Shown: positions 44,520-53,871 of the stretch, piece by piece
How the letters are laid out: each line of letters begins with the position of its first letter
How positions within the stretch are numbered: the stretch's first letter is position 1
Assembly: GCA_910575245.1 (NCBI GenBank)
Contig: CAJTEN010000006.1
Coordinates: 62,001 to 126,000 of the forward strand
From: Clostridia bacterium
GTDB lineage: Bacteria > Bacillota > Clostridia > Lachnospirales > Lachnospiraceae
DNA length: 64,000 bases
Direction of reading: 5' to 3'
The notes under the pieces: model-generated
The model's database searches: none
Seen by the model: only the letters and a program-made list of their open reading frames with translations
What the model was told of the DNA's origin: nothing
Position numbers and translations under genes: made by a program

Positions 44520-47500
44520 CTAATCACCAAGTGCCTTGCTCACGATCTTGAAAGAAACCGTCTTGGTTCCGCCATAGCTGCCGAGTCCGTGAATCACTAC
44601 CTTGGCTGTTCCCTTCTTCACATTATTGCTGTATCCTACAATTTCGTAGTCTGTATTCAGAGACAGCTTTGCCCCGTCCACGCTCACATCAATCTGTGAA
44701 TCCGGCTTAATCTCCTTCCCTGTATAGGACATAGAAGGAATCGTGGCCTTCGCTCTGGATATATTCGATGCTGCGATTCTGTATGTGCCCGAAACAGTTC
44801 CGGTGTAGTTGCTTCCCTTTGCGGTTATCTCTACTTTAATCGTAGTCCCGGCCGGAATAATATCCTCCTTATCCACCTCTGTGCCCGCGGCTTTTATTAC
44901 CTTGCCGTCGGTATCTTTGACATCGCAGGCATAGGTATATTTCATATTCTTGTCATAATCGCTGCCTGCGCTCAACGCCTTGCCGTCCGTATCCGTCAGG
45001 CGCACCGTTGTTTTGTAAATGTTCTTCTTATTCTTGTAAATCTTATCGGAAGCAGTCACTGTCACCTTACTGATCGCCTGAGGAGTAACCGTAAAAGTTT
45101 TACTCGTTGATCCACTGAAATTCCCTTTTCCTTTCACGGTCACAGTCGCAACACTGCCCGCCGCATTATTCTGCTTGTAAGACAACGTATAATCCGTGCC
45201 CAATTTCAATACCTGATTACGGTACATTACCTTCGGTTCAGGCTTCACACCACCCTTCTCGTAATTATAGGAAGTACTCAGTGAGACTGCACTTTCCCCA
45301 ATATTCAGCGGCGTAATCTTAAAGGTCTTCTTGATTTGTCCGTTATATGCTCCCTTCCCGGTGAAGATTACGGTAGCTTTGCCCGCCTTCACATTATTCT
45401 GGTAGGATACTTCATAATCGGCTCCTTTGCTGAGACTGCGCTCCTCACCGCCAACCTTAAGAGTCACGCTCCTCGCGTCCACCTTAACTTCCTGTCCCGT
45501 ATAAGGTATGCTTTCAGTCTCCAGCTCCACTTTCGCTTTCTTCAAAGATGCAACCGCTGTAATCTTGAAGGTTACTTTCTTGGTTCCCACGTATCTGCCG
45601 CCAGGCATACCCTTAATGATGACAGCCGCAGTTCCGACATCCTTGTTATTATCCCAGTCCAGTGTATAATTCTGATTTAGGATAAGCAGTTCTCCTTTGT
45701 ACTTAACTTCAGGCTGCGGTTCGATTTCCTCCCCGGTATATACCTGATTCGGAATCTTGCTGACGGTCAGGCCGGACATCAGAATCCCATCTGTAATCGT
45801 AAAACTAAAGCTCTTCGTTCCTGTATAGTTTCCACGGCCCGTCACGGTGATACCACGGGTACCCACATCTGTATAACTCTCATCCGGCACCGTATAATCC
45901 TTCTTGTTCGTCAGCTTCTTGCCGTTCCACATCACTATAGGAGACGGTTTCTGGGCTTTGGGCTTATTCGCATTATATGCAAGTGTGATATCATCCACGC
46001 TGACATCCGGATCTCCGATATTCTTCGGGAGAATGGTAAATTTCCTGGTCAGCTTACCCTTATAATTCCCCTTACCCGTAATAGTGATTGTGGGAGGCTT
46101 CGGCGAGTCATTCTTATCGGCGGCATTGACATTATTCTTGTAAGATATCGTGTAATCCTTCTTCTCCACAAGCAGTGTCTTGTAGTCATATACCCTCACC
46201 ACCGGCTTGATTGCCTTACCGGTATAGATATAGTCCCCTACAGCATTCTCTGTCACCCACAAGCCTGAAGGAATCCTGCCGTCGCTTGGGATATCCTCCT
46301 TAGGAACTTCCGGCCCCTCCGTATCGTCATCCCCTCCCGGACCAACAATCGAACTGTCTATATAATAGGAAAATTTCACAATTTCACTTTCCGGACATCC
46401 GTCTTTATAAGCGCACGCCCAGATAACCGTATACTTACTCACCTCAATGGGGAACGTATAACGAAGCCCCTTTTCTTTTGTCGGAGGGTTTTTATCATCC
46501 AGCGTATAGTAGATCTCAGCCCCCTCTGTCTCACATGACAGCGTGATTTTGGTTCCACGCCGCACAGCCGTTCCCGTGGGAACACTGGCCGTAGGATTTT
46601 TCACCTGTTCCCGGGAAGTAATCTCCTCCCGCACGGAAACCTCAATCCTCACAACCGTGGAAACTTTTCCGGCGTCCACATCAGCAGGGAGTACCGCCGT
46701 CCCATGCAGGATGAAGTTCTGTGCCGTCTTGGTTCCCGGACTGTATGAAGTGCCTTCTGCAGCCCTTCTCTCCCATTCCACATCCACCTTCTGTGTCCAT
46801 TCCAACGAAGAACCTTCCCCGGAGGATCCGTCCTGCCCTGTAATTTCCTTTGTCTTGATATAAACCGTTTCCGGCAGTTCAATTGCGTCTAACGGCGTAC
46901 CGTTCTTGATGTTGTATACCGGATTCGGTGCTACGATGCGCACCAGTTCCCTGGTCTTCACCACTTCTTTTTCCACAATCGTCAGCGTTCCCGGCACATA
47001 GGTTATGGTATAATTATAGCCTGCATCTGCTCCGGATGCGGTAATGGGGTATGTCCCGGGGGTTTCTGTGTCCTCCAGACTACACTCAAATTTCGGCTCC
47101 GTCACAAAACCTTCTCCATCCAGGAAGCCAAAACCTCCCACTTCATACCATTCTTCATCTTCTGCCGGAACAGGCAAAGTGTCACCGGCCGTTATCTCCC
47201 TATCCTTCACGGTAACAGAAATCGGTCTGGGGGTGATTGTGAAAGGATAATCCTGTCGGAAAATTTCCTTTTTAGTTACAATTTCCTGTCCGCCGCCTGA
47301 TGAATCCGAATTATCCCCATCTGAACCATCTCCAGCCGAAGAATCTCCATCCGCGTCTTTTCCAGCCGGAGAATCTCCATCTGTAGATTTCGTCACTTGC
47401 AGCACTCTCACCTCAAGGACATACTGCCCTGTGTATTTTGGTCTGTTAGCCGGGTCTTTCATATCACCCTTGGAAGTATACTTCGTGCCGTCCGCATCCG

Positions 47501-49415
47501 CAAGAGTACCCGATATACTATATTCATATTCTACATCTGCAGCAGGCTTACCGTCCACCAATACTTCCGGTGCAAGTTTTTTAAATTCAACCGGATCCCT
47601 GTCGTATATCTTATTGATTGTTTCGATTCCTGAAAGTGTAATCGCTTCATCATCCAATATTGTCATAGTTCCCGGTGTATACTCAATCGAATAATTGGCA
47701 CCAGCGAATGCTCCTGATGGAACGATCGCATATTGGCCTGGCGTGCTTGTATCCTTTGCACTGCAGGTCAGTTTCGGTGCCCTGGGTTTCCCCTCATCAC
47801 CGACAGTGGAATCTCCTTCTCCGGAATCCTCCCCGAAAGGATCGTCCCCGTTTACAAATCCATCTACCTTGTATGTAAACCTCGGGAATCCCGCACCTTT
47901 CTTGATCTGAATATCATCTGCCGTGATCGTAATTTTCTTACGGGTAATCTCGAAGTCATACTGCCAGTTACCTTTGTATCCATCATTATTGCTGGGAACC
48001 TTTATCTTAAATTTATATCGTCCAGCATCTGTCGGCATATCCTTACTAATATCTTCTGTCCCGTCTGTGTTTGCAGGTATTATGCCAGACCTTCTGTATT
48101 CATCCCCGCTTTCATCAATACCATAAATACTATATTCATATTCAATTGATGCCCTCACACCCGTATCATCTGTACCGCCAAATACTTTGAGACCGACATT
48201 TTTATCCGTACATTCAATTTCCCTCGGCTTACCGTCATACTCATCAGTTGCTATGCGGAATCCAGAAATTGTAGCTAGTTCTTTCCCCAATATTGTCAAA
48301 GTACCGTTCTGATGTACAATACGATAGTTTGGTCCTGCGTCTCCTCCCGTTATAGTAATTGAATACTGTCCAGGAATACCAAAATTCTTCTCTCCGGCTT
48401 CGCAGGAAACTGTTGGTTTTGTAAGAAACCGACTCTTTGCTATATCTGTATCTTCATCTTCTTCTCCTGCTTCACCATCTTCAAATCCAGAATACAAATA
48501 AGCAAACTTTTTTGGCACTGCATCCGTTATTTTAATTTCCTTATCCTTTGCTCTTACTGTGATCGTCCTTTTCGAAATTGTAAATTTGTACTCTTGCGAT
48601 CCTTCATAGATATAATTATCATCCTTGTAACTAGCTGTCACTTTCAGTGTATATATCCCTGCATCTTTCGGCATACCGGCAGCGATCGTGTCAGGATTCT
48701 CATCATAATCAGTTCCGGCCGTAGTCACTCCCGAAATAAAATATGACAAATGCGCTGAAGATGTCACATCCTCCTCTGAACCCTTTTCACCTATTTTAGC
48801 CGTCACCGTCGGGTTTCCACTATATGAGCTCGGATTCCCATCATATATCTTATCAGCAATTGCAATCCCTGAAATAGTTCCTCCTACCTTAACAGGCCCC
48901 TCAGGAGCTGGATTCGTATCATCCTCGGCCTGCACTTTCACGTCGGAAGGAGGCAACGGGCTGTTTACATTATTATCCGAAACAGTACCTGCATCCTCAT
49001 CATTTTCTTCTTCCTGCCCGTCCGCAGCATCGCTGGTATCTGCACCATCCTCTAAGCCTGCATCGTTGCCTGGTTTCTCACTGTTCTGCGAACCGGCACC
49101 GTCGCCTGATTTTCCATCATCCTGCTGTGCGCCATCGTCACCTGATCCTATGCCATCCTGCGAACCGGCATCATCCTGCCGTTCATCGGTATCGGCATCA
49201 TCAGCATCCAGGCCGTCATGCTCTTCCTCAACATACAGACTGTCCTGATTCATATCACCGCCGGGCACTGTCCCCTCTGCATCTTCCGCATAGACGCCCT
49301 GTTCCTGTGCCGCATGCACATACAGCATATGAGTATCCATACTGCCAGACACGACAGCAACCGAGAGCAGCAACGCTGTCAGTCTCATATATTTCTTCCG
49401 GAATCCCCTGTTCAT
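44520..49415 (-). CDS. Secreted multi-repeat protein with MBG-like and Ig-like domains, no anchor motif
   Basis: This 1,631-residue protein has a signal peptide (LTALLLSVAVVSGSMDTHMLYVHA). An acidic Asp/Gly/Ser-rich stretch of about 115 residues follows. Three MBG-like units come next (starting KIYDGNPSSYSG, DEYDGKPREIEC, KIYDRDPVEFKK; each ends like AGPNYRI..GTLTIL). One chitobiase-like module (AEIYYTLDDKNPPT) follows. Seven C-terminal units of about 75 residues complete it, of the form YTGKEIKPxxxVxVDGxxLxxxxDYxxxYxNNxxxGTAxVxIxGxGxYxGT. It ends KALGD with no LPxTG-like signal and no membrane segment. The ATG at 49415 has AAGGAGG upstream; an earlier in-frame ATG lies before the promoter. 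Probably a matrix or adhesin protein held non-covalently (inference). Confidence 0.85.
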   Translation of the reverse strand: MNRGFRKKYMRLTALLLSVAVVSGSMDTHMLYVHAAQEQGVYAEDAEGTVPGGDMNQDSLYVEEEHDGLDADDADTDERQDDAGSQDGIGSGDDGAQQDDGKSGDGAGSQNSEKPGNDAGLEDGADTSDAADGQEEENDEDAGTVSDNNVNSPLPPSDVKVQAEDDTNPAPEGPVKVGGTISGIAIADKIYDGNPSSYSGNPTVTAKIGEKGSEEDVTSSAHLSYFISGVTTAGTDYDENPDTIAAGMPKDAGIYTLKVTASYKDDNYIYEGSQEYKFTISKRTITVRAKDKEIKITDAVPKKFAYLYSGFEDGEAGEEDEDTDIAKSRFLTKPTVSCEAGEKNFGIPGQYSITITGGDAGPNYRIVHQNGTLTILGKELATISGFRIATDEYDGKPREIECTDKNVGLKVFGGTDDTGVRASIEYEYSIYGIDESGDEYRRSGIIPANTDGTEDISKDMPTDAGRYKFKIKVPSNNDGYKGNWQYDFEITRKKITITADDIQIKKGAGFPRFTYKVDGFVNGDDPFGEDSGEGDSTVGDEGKPRAPKLTCSAKDTSTPGQYAIVPSGAFAGANYSIEYTPGTMTILDDEAITLSGIETINKIYDRDPVEFKKLAPEVLVDGKPAADVEYEYSISGTLADADGTKYTSKGDMKDPANRPKYTGQYVLEVRVLQVTKSTDGDSPAGKDADGDSSAGDGSDGDNSDSSGGGQEIVTKKEIFRQDYPFTITPRPISVTVKDREITAGDTLPVPAEDEEWYEVGGFGFLDGEGFVTEPKFECSLEDTETPGTYPITASGADAGYNYTITYVPGTLTIVEKEVVKTRELVRIVAPNPVYNIKNGTPLDAIELPETVYIKTKEITGQDGSSGEGSSLEWTQKVDVEWERRAAEGTSYSPGTKTAQNFILHGTAVLPADVDAGKVSTVVRIEVSVREEITSREQVKNPTASVPTGTAVRRGTKITLSCETEGAEIYYTLDDKNPPTKEKGLRYTFPIEVSKYTVIWACAYKDGCPESEIVKFSYYIDSSIVGPGGDDDTEGPEVPKEDIPSDGRIPSGLWVTENAVGDYIYTGKAIKPVVRVYDYKTLLVEKKDYTISYKNNVNAADKNDSPKPPTITITGKGNYKGKLTRKFTILPKNIGDPDVSVDDITLAYNANKPKAQKPSPIVMWNGKKLTNKKDYTVPDESYTDVGTRGITVTGRGNYTGTKSFSFTITDGILMSGLTVSKIPNQVYTGEEIEPQPEVKYKGELLILNQNYTLDWDNNKDVGTAAVIIKGMPGGRYVGTKKVTFKITAVASLKKAKVELETESIPYTGQEVKVDARSVTLKVGGEERSLSKGADYEVSYQNNVKAGKATVIFTGKGAYNGQIKKTFKITPLNIGESAVSLSTSYNYEKGGVKPEPKVMYRNQVLKLGTDYTLSYKQNNAAGSVATVTVKGKGNFSGSTSKTFTVTPQAISKVTVTASDKIYKNKKNIYKTTVRLTDTDGKALSAGSDYDKNMKYTYACDVKDTDGKVIKAAGTEVDKEDIIPAGTTIKVEITAKGSNYTGTVSGTYRIAASNISRAKATIPSMSYTGKEIKPDSQIDVSVDGAKLSLNTDYEIVGYSNNVKKGTAKVVIHGLGSYGGTKTVSFKIVSKALGD

Positions 49416-49439
49416 TGTTCTCTCCTCCTTATATAATGA

Positions 49440-49468
49440 ATTATACCTAAAATAAATTTCCTTGTAAA
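49440..49468 (-). promoter_or_regulatory. Sigma-A promoter of the multi-repeat protein gene
   Basis: TTTACA (49463-49468), a 17-nt spacer and a perfect TATAAT (49440-49445) on the minus strand, about 25 nt before the ATG. Confidence 0.75.
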
Positions 49469-49559
49469 TTCTTCTTTTCATATTCTTTATATTCTTCTGC
49501 TTTTATATCGTCATAAATCTGATTCCAATGTATATCATAAAACTCTCTTTTTTTATTGT

Positions 49560-49587
49560 AACACATATCCTCCATCCACATAAGATA
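49560..49587 (+). promoter_or_regulatory. Candidate sigma-K-type promoter of the Cys-rich gene
   Basis: AACA (49560-49563), a 15-nt spacer and CATAAGATA (49579-49587) match the mother-cell sigma-K pattern (mACm, CATANNNTA). It lies 31 nt before the ATG. No sigma-A promoter was seen in this gap. Confidence 0.4.
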
Positions 49588-49618
49588 AACCATAACTAAC
49601 ATTTGGAGGCTCAAAAAT

Positions 49619-49849
49619 ATGAGTGATTTATCAGCAACTCACTGCGGATGCAACAACAATAACGGCGGATTTTTCGGCGGTGGATGTGGTTCCTGGATCT
49701 GGATCCTTATCCTTTTGGCATTCTGCAACAACAATAACGACGGATGCGGATGTGACGGCAACGGCTTTAGCCTGTTCGGTAACTCCGACAACAATTGCTG
49801 CAATACCCTGATCTGGTTACTGATCCTCTCCAGCTGCTGCTGCAACTAA
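49619..49849 (+). CDS. Cysteine/asparagine-rich mini-protein (chorion-like)
   Basis: This 76-residue protein has 11 cysteines, Asn runs (CGCNNNNGG, CNNNNDGCGCDGNG) and Gly-rich stretches. Two short hydrophobic segments alternate with them (WIWILILLAF and LIWLLILSS). It ends CCCN. TTGGAGG lies about 9 nt before the ATG. Similar Cys-rich mini-proteins in Lachnospiraceae carry names such as chorion-class high-cysteine protein; no function is proven. The sigma-K-like promoter and the Cys content would fit a spore coat or crust component (inference). A terminator follows. Confidence 0.75.
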   Translation: MSDLSATHCGCNNNNGGFFGGGCGSWIWILILLAFCNNNNDGCGCDGNGFSLFGNSDNNCCNTLIWLLILSSCCCN

Positions 49850-49894
49850 AGGATAAGTTACCATCCCTTTCACATCTATTATTTCACATCTGGG

Positions 49895-49930
49895 AAATAG
49901 GCTCTAGCTCCATCAGAGCCTATTTTTCTC
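49895..49930 (+). terminator. Terminator after the Cys-rich gene
   Basis: AAATAGGCTCT and AGAGCCTATTT form an 11-bp stem with a 9-nt loop, followed by TTCTC. The T-run is part of the stem. Confidence 0.85.
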
Positions 49931-50093
49931 ACATGTGACTCCTGTTTGAGAAAGATTTCCATACACTTTTCATAAATCTGTCCTGAATTACATAGGCATA
50001 TACTAAAATACCGTTTTCAATACACCTGGCTGTACGGCAGATAATCAGAACTGACAAGGTGTAATCACAGGCATAAGAAAGGCATATGATCCA

Positions 50094-50633
50094 ATGGCAA
50101 ACAATCACGAAGAAGCTGCAAATGTTATGGCATTCGATGCCTTATACACCACCAATCAAATACAGAAATTAAAGGTTCTTCTCCCCTACATAGAACCTCC
50201 CATGCAGAAAAATCTGGCTGTCTACATTAAATACATGGAATTGCAATACACAATGCATTATGTCCGTAAGCATCCTTTCCAGATCAGCGGATGCAGTATT
50301 TCCACCGAGCAAAAACCGGATCTGCAATCGCTTTGCCTGCAGTTAAGCCTGTACTCTACCCCCGAAGAAATCAAACAGTTGGAACAGCTGCGCAATATGC
50401 TTCAGACTATGGAAACATTTCAGGAAATGTCACAAACTTTTTCCGCTCTCCAGGAAATATTTCCCGACATGTCCGGCACACCGCCCTTCGGAAACAATTC
50501 TCCTGATGGGAATGCCAATGAGACTGTTGATGGCGGAAAGAACGGCTTTAACATGATGGATATGCTTATGAATATGCTCACGCCGGAACAGCGGGAAATG
50601 TACGAAATGTTTCAGCAGCAGAATATCGAATAG
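50094..50633 (+). CDS. Helical protein with YSTPEE motif, function unknown (179 aa)
   Basis: This 179-residue soluble protein is mainly helical to about residue 130 (EAANVMAFDALYTTNQIQKLK). YSTPEEIKQLEQLRNML lies near residue 90. A Gly/Asn-rich linker follows, then the Met-rich end FNMMDMLMNMLTPEQREMYEMF. The gene lies 35 nt before a second small gene that also has a YSTPEE motif. AAAGG lies about 13 nt before the ATG, so the ribosome site is weak. A CATATACTA box (49997-50005) resembles a sigma-K -10, but no matching -35 is evident. Unknown family, probably Lachnospiraceae-specific. Confidence 0.75.
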   Translation: MANNHEEAANVMAFDALYTTNQIQKLKVLLPYIEPPMQKNLAVYIKYMELQYTMHYVRKHPFQISGCSISTEQKPDLQSLCLQLSLYSTPEEIKQLEQLRNMLQTMETFQEMSQTFSALQEIFPDMSGTPPFGNNSPDGNANETVDGGKNGFNMMDMLMNMLTPEQREMYEMFQQQNIE

Positions 50634-50668
50634 AATCATCATATCAGACCATAGAAAGGAGAAAACTT

Positions 50669-50935
50669 ATGTCCGGTAACTGGATGGATGACCCTGCCGT
50701 CTCACGAATTGACAAGGCTAAGCTTGATTTCCTGCAGGCTCTCGTCTTCGAAAGCCAATCTCTCAAAAAGGAGCAGATGATGCCCTTCCTGATGTCCATA
50801 GCTAAGAGAGGTATGGACCAACATGTCTCATTCAGCAATGAAGAAATCGAGACAATTACCGCTACGATCCGCAAATACTCCACTCCGGAGGAATTGGATA
50901 AGATCGATAAACTGATGAAGCTAAGGAAAAAATAA
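50669..50935 (+). CDS. Small helical protein with YSTPEE motif (88 aa)
   Basis: This 88-residue, all-helical soluble protein ends in KYSTPEELDKIDKLMKLRKK, which matches the motif in the preceding gene. AAGGAG lies 6 nt before the ATG, a good ribosome site. It is 35 nt after the previous stop, so the two are almost certainly cotranscribed and may be partners or diverged paralogues. It is followed by a GC-rich hairpin (50943-50986). No function is recognised. Confidence 0.78.
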   Translation: MSGNWMDDPAVSRIDKAKLDFLQALVFESQSLKKEQMMPFLMSIAKRGMDQHVSFSNEEIETITATIRKYSTPEELDKIDKLMKLRKK

Positions 50936-50942
50936 AGTGACA

Positions 50943-50990
50943 GCCGCCGGTCTGCGATATTCTTACGAATACCTCTTCCGGCGGCCTTTC
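50943..50990 (+). terminator. Probable terminator of the YSTPEE gene pair
   Basis: GCCGCCGG and CCGGCGGC form an 8-bp GC stem around a loop of about 27 nt, followed by CTTTCCT. The T-run is weak. Confidence 0.55.
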
Positions 50991-51064
50991 CTATGCTATA
51001 CATTGCTATACATCATTAACTCGTCCCGTAAGCTTTTATATCCTGTGTGCTTTGTTTTTCTGTT

Positions 51065-53473
51065 TTATTTATGCACAATATTCACAATTCTGCCCGGAAC
51101 ATAGATTTCTTTTACAATGGTTCCTGTCAGCTTATCTGCAACCACTTCTTTCGCCTTGGCGATAACCTCATCCTTCGGGTCTTCCTTGCCAATCATAAGC
51201 GTAGCCCTCGTCTTGCCATTGATCTGCACAGCGATCTCTACGGTAGCCTCCACCGTCTTGGCCTCTTCGTATTCAGGCCAGGCAGTCTCGTATAATCTGC
51301 CCTCGAATCCTACGCTCTGCCACAATTCCTCCGTAATATGCGGTGCAACAGGATTCAACATAGTAAGCAGGGTCTTGAACTCGCCTTTTGTCACGGCATT
51401 CTTCCGATAGAATTCATTGATCAGCGCCATCATAGCCGCAATCGCCGTGTTGTACTTCAGGCTCTCGAAATCATTGCTGACCTTCTTGATCGTCTGATGC
51501 ATCTTAACTTCCAAATCTGTGGAATAATTCATATCTTCCGTCAAAATATCCTGCAGCTTCCATACCCTCTCAAGGAAACGGCGGCAGCCCTTCACGCCAT
51601 CTTCCGACCAGGATGCGGATAACTCGAAGGCACCGATAAACATCTCATAGGTACGCAATGTATCTGCACCGTACTCTCTCACTATATCATCCGGATTGAC
51701 TACATTTCCTCTGGATTTGCTCATCTTCTCGCCATTGGATCCCAGGATCATGCCGTGGGAAGTCCGCTTTAAGTAAGGTTCCGGACAAGGAACTACTTTC
51801 TGGTCATAGAGGAATTTATGCCAGAATCTGGAATACAAAAGGTGCAGCGTGGTGTGTTCCATGCCGCCATTATACCAGTCCACCGGCATCCAGTAATCCA
51901 GCGCTTCTTTACTCGCCAGTGCTTCCGTATTCGTGGGATCCGTATATCTGAGGAAATACCAGGAAGAGCCTGCCCACTGAGGCATGGTATCTGTCTCTCT
52001 CTTCGCCGGGCCTTTGCAGCACGGACATGTGGTATTGACCCAATCCGTCATAAGCGCCAGCGGTGATTCTCCGTTATCCGTAGGCATATAACTCTCCACC
52101 TCCGGAAGATCTAACGGCAGCTCGCTCTCATTTACCGGCACATAACCGCACTTCTCACAGTATACAATCGGAATCGGTTCCCCCCAGTAACGCTGTCTGG
52201 AGAATACCCAGTCTCTTAATTTAAAGTTCGTCTTGGCACAGCCGATGCCCTTTTCCTCCAGAAATGCGATCATCCTGGCCTGTGCCTCTTTCACACTCAA
52301 TCCATCAATAAACCCGGAATTGACGATGGTGCCCTCAGCCACATCCGTATAAACTTCTTCCTGGACATTCTTACCGCCTGCAACAACCTCTATGATCGGC
52401 AGATTGAACTTCTTGGCGAAATCCCAGTCTCTCTCATCATGGGCAGGTACCGCCATGATAGCGCCGGTTCCGTAACTCATCAGAACATAGTCGGAAATAA
52501 AGATGGGTATCTCTTTCTCATTGACAGGGTTGACAGCTGACAATCCGTCAATTCTGACACCTGTCTTGTCCTTCGCCAGCTCCGCGCGCTCGAAATCAGA
52601 CTTCTTCGCCGCCTGTTCACGGTAGGCAGAGATTTCTTCCCAGTTCTTCAACTCATCCTTATATTTATCGATCAGCGGATGCTCCGGGGACAATACCATA
52701 TAAGTCGCGCCGAATAAAGTATCACATCTGGTCGTATAAATACGCAGTTTGTCTTCCTTGCCCTTAATCGAGAAGTCCACTTCCGCACCGGTCGATTTAC
52801 CGATCCAGTTCTTCTGGGATACTTTCACCCGCTCCACGTAATCTACGGTATCCAAGCCCTGAATCAGCTTATCCGCATATTCCGTGATCTTGAGCATCCA
52901 CTGGCTCTTCACCTTACGCACCACTTCTGAACCGCAGCGCTCACAGACACCGTTCACCACTTCCTCATTGGCAAGTCCTACCTTACAGGATGTACACCAG
53001 TTGATCGGCATCTCGGACTTATATGCCAGCCCTGCCTTAAATAATTTCAGGAAAATCCACTGTGTCCATTTATAATAATCGGGATCCGTCGTATTGATCT
53101 CTCTGTCCCAGTCAAAGGAATATCCTAAAGAATGAAGCTGATTCTTAAAACGGACCACATTATTCTCCGTCACAATCTTCGGATGAATATGATTCTGAAT
53201 CGCGTAATTCTCTGTAGGCAGTCCAAAAGCATCCCAACCCATCGGATAGAGAACATTGTATCCCTGCATTCTTCTCTTACGGGCTACGATATCAAGCGCC
53301 GTATAGGGTCTCGGATGTCCTACATGAAGTCCCTGTCCTGACGGATAAGGAAATTCCACCAATGCGTAATATTTCGGTTTGGAATAATCATCGGAAGTCT
53401 TAAATGCTTTCTCGTCATCCCAAACCTTCTGCCACTTCGTTTCCACTTCTCTATGATTGTATATTTCTGCCAT
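51065..53473 (-). CDS. leuS: Leucyl-tRNA synthetase
   Basis: This 802-residue class Ia synthetase charges tRNA-Leu. The HIGH-type motif lies in [16 protein letters not shown]. The KMSKS motif lies in [17 protein letters not shown] zinc-binding [25 protein letters not shown] ribbon lies near residue 160-180, and a second CxxC pair (CPCC) near 480. The editing domain is present ([12 protein letters not shown] with the conserved Asp). Length is normal for bacterial LeuS. It has its own promoter and a short leader with no T-box. Confidence 0.97.
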   Translation of the reverse strand: MAEIYNHREVETKWQKVWDDEKAFKTSDDYSKPKYYALVEFPYPSGQGLHVGHPRPYTALDIVARKRRMQGYNVLYPMGWDAFGLPTENYAIQNHIHPKIVTENNVVRFKNQLHSLGYSFDWDREINTTDPDYYKWTQWIFLKLFKAGLAYKSEMPINWCTSCKVGLANEEVVNGVCERCGSEVVRKVKSQWMLKITEYADKLIQGLDTVDYVERVKVSQKNWIGKSTGAEVDFSIKGKEDKLRIYTTRCDTLFGATYMVLSPEHPLIDKYKDELKNWEEISAYREQAAKKSDFERAELAKDKTGVRIDGLSAVNPVNEKEIPIFISDYVLMSYGTGAIMAVPAHDERDWDFAKKFNLPIIEVVAGGKNVQEEVYTDVAEGTIVNSGFIDGLSVKEAQARMIAFLEEKGIGCAKTNFKLRDWVFSRQRYWGEPIPIVYCEKCGYVPVNESELPLDLPEVESYMPTDNGESPLALMTDWVNTTCPCCKGPAKRETDTMPQWAGSSWYFLRYTDPTNTEALASKEALDYWMPVDWYNGGMEHTTLHLLYSRFWHKFLYDQKVVPCPEPYLKRTSHGMILGSNGEKMSKSRGNVVNPDDIVREYGADTLRTYEMFIGAFELSASWSEDGVKGCRRFLERVWKLQDILTEDMNYSTDLEVKMHQTIKKVSNDFESLKYNTAIAAMMALINEFYRKNAVTKGEFKTLLTMLNPVAPHITEELWQSVGFEGRLYETAWPEYEEAKTVEATVEIAVQINGKTRATLMIGKEDPKDEVIAKAKEVVADKLTGTIVKEIYVPGRIVNIVHK

Positions 53474-53520
53474 ACTGCCTCCATTCTATCGGTTCCTGTA
53501 TCTTTTTATCCACGGTTTAT

Positions 53521-53548
53521 ATTGTAGTATACTTGGCAGATTTGTCAA
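53521..53548 (-). promoter_or_regulatory. Sigma-A promoter of leuS
   Basis: TTGACA (53543-53548), a 16-nt spacer and TACAAT (53521-53526) on the minus strand, about 48 nt before the ATG. Confidence 0.7.
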
Positions 53549-53645
53549 CCTTTTTGCGGTTATGTTGCAATATTAATTATTGTAATCAAAGTAATGTTTT
53601 TGAAATCATTGTTCATTTTTAATGGGTGAAGTGTTATAGTGGACA

Positions 53646-53690
53646 TAAAGAAAAGCATCCACTTTAAAATGGATGCTTTTCTTTATTTTC
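53646..53690. terminator. Strong bidirectional terminator hairpin
   Basis: TAAAGAAAAGCATCCA and TGGATGCTTTTCTTTA are perfect 16-bp arms with an 8-nt loop. T-rich ends on both strands suit termination of minus-strand transcripts coming from the EF-G-like gene region. Confidence 0.85.
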
Positions 53691-53699
53691 ACTTACTGT

Positions 53700-53870
53700 T
53701 TCTCTTATCAAGAAAGTTCAGCAACGCATTTTTCTTATGTATTCCGGTCAAACCACCCCGTTCATTAAACTTTGGGGGACTACCACCCTGTCATGGGTAC
53801 TTTCCTACGCGGCATGTAACCGCCGCATAGGAATATGCAAGAAGCTCTTGCACTGACTTAGCACTATACC
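53700..53870 (-). ncRNA. Structured non-coding sequence of unknown class
   Basis: This non-coding stretch of about 170 nt lies between the EF-G-like stop and the terminator. On the minus strand it has TGCAAGAGCTTCTTGCA (a hairpin), then CCTATGCGGC/GCCGCGTAGG (a 10-bp stem with one G-U, loop GGTTACAT). ACCCATGACAGGGTGGT and CCCC...AACGGGGTGGTTTGACC follow. It may be a 3' UTR structure, a free RNA, or the right-end RNA of a lost IS200/IS605-type element (inference). No transposase is present. Confidence 0.4.
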
Positions 53871-53871
53871 C

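Noticed and set aside
48900..49415. Sortase signal or LPxTG in the 1,631-residue protein
   Set aside because: The C-terminus at 44520 ends KALGD with no motif, hydrophobic segment or basic tail; the acidic N-terminal stretch is not an anchor.
53474..53871. T-box riboswitch for leuS (AGGGTGG-like box)
   Set aside because: The box lies upstream of a terminator and of the leuS promoter, only 80 nt separate it from the previous gene, and no Stem I or specifier loop can be drawn.
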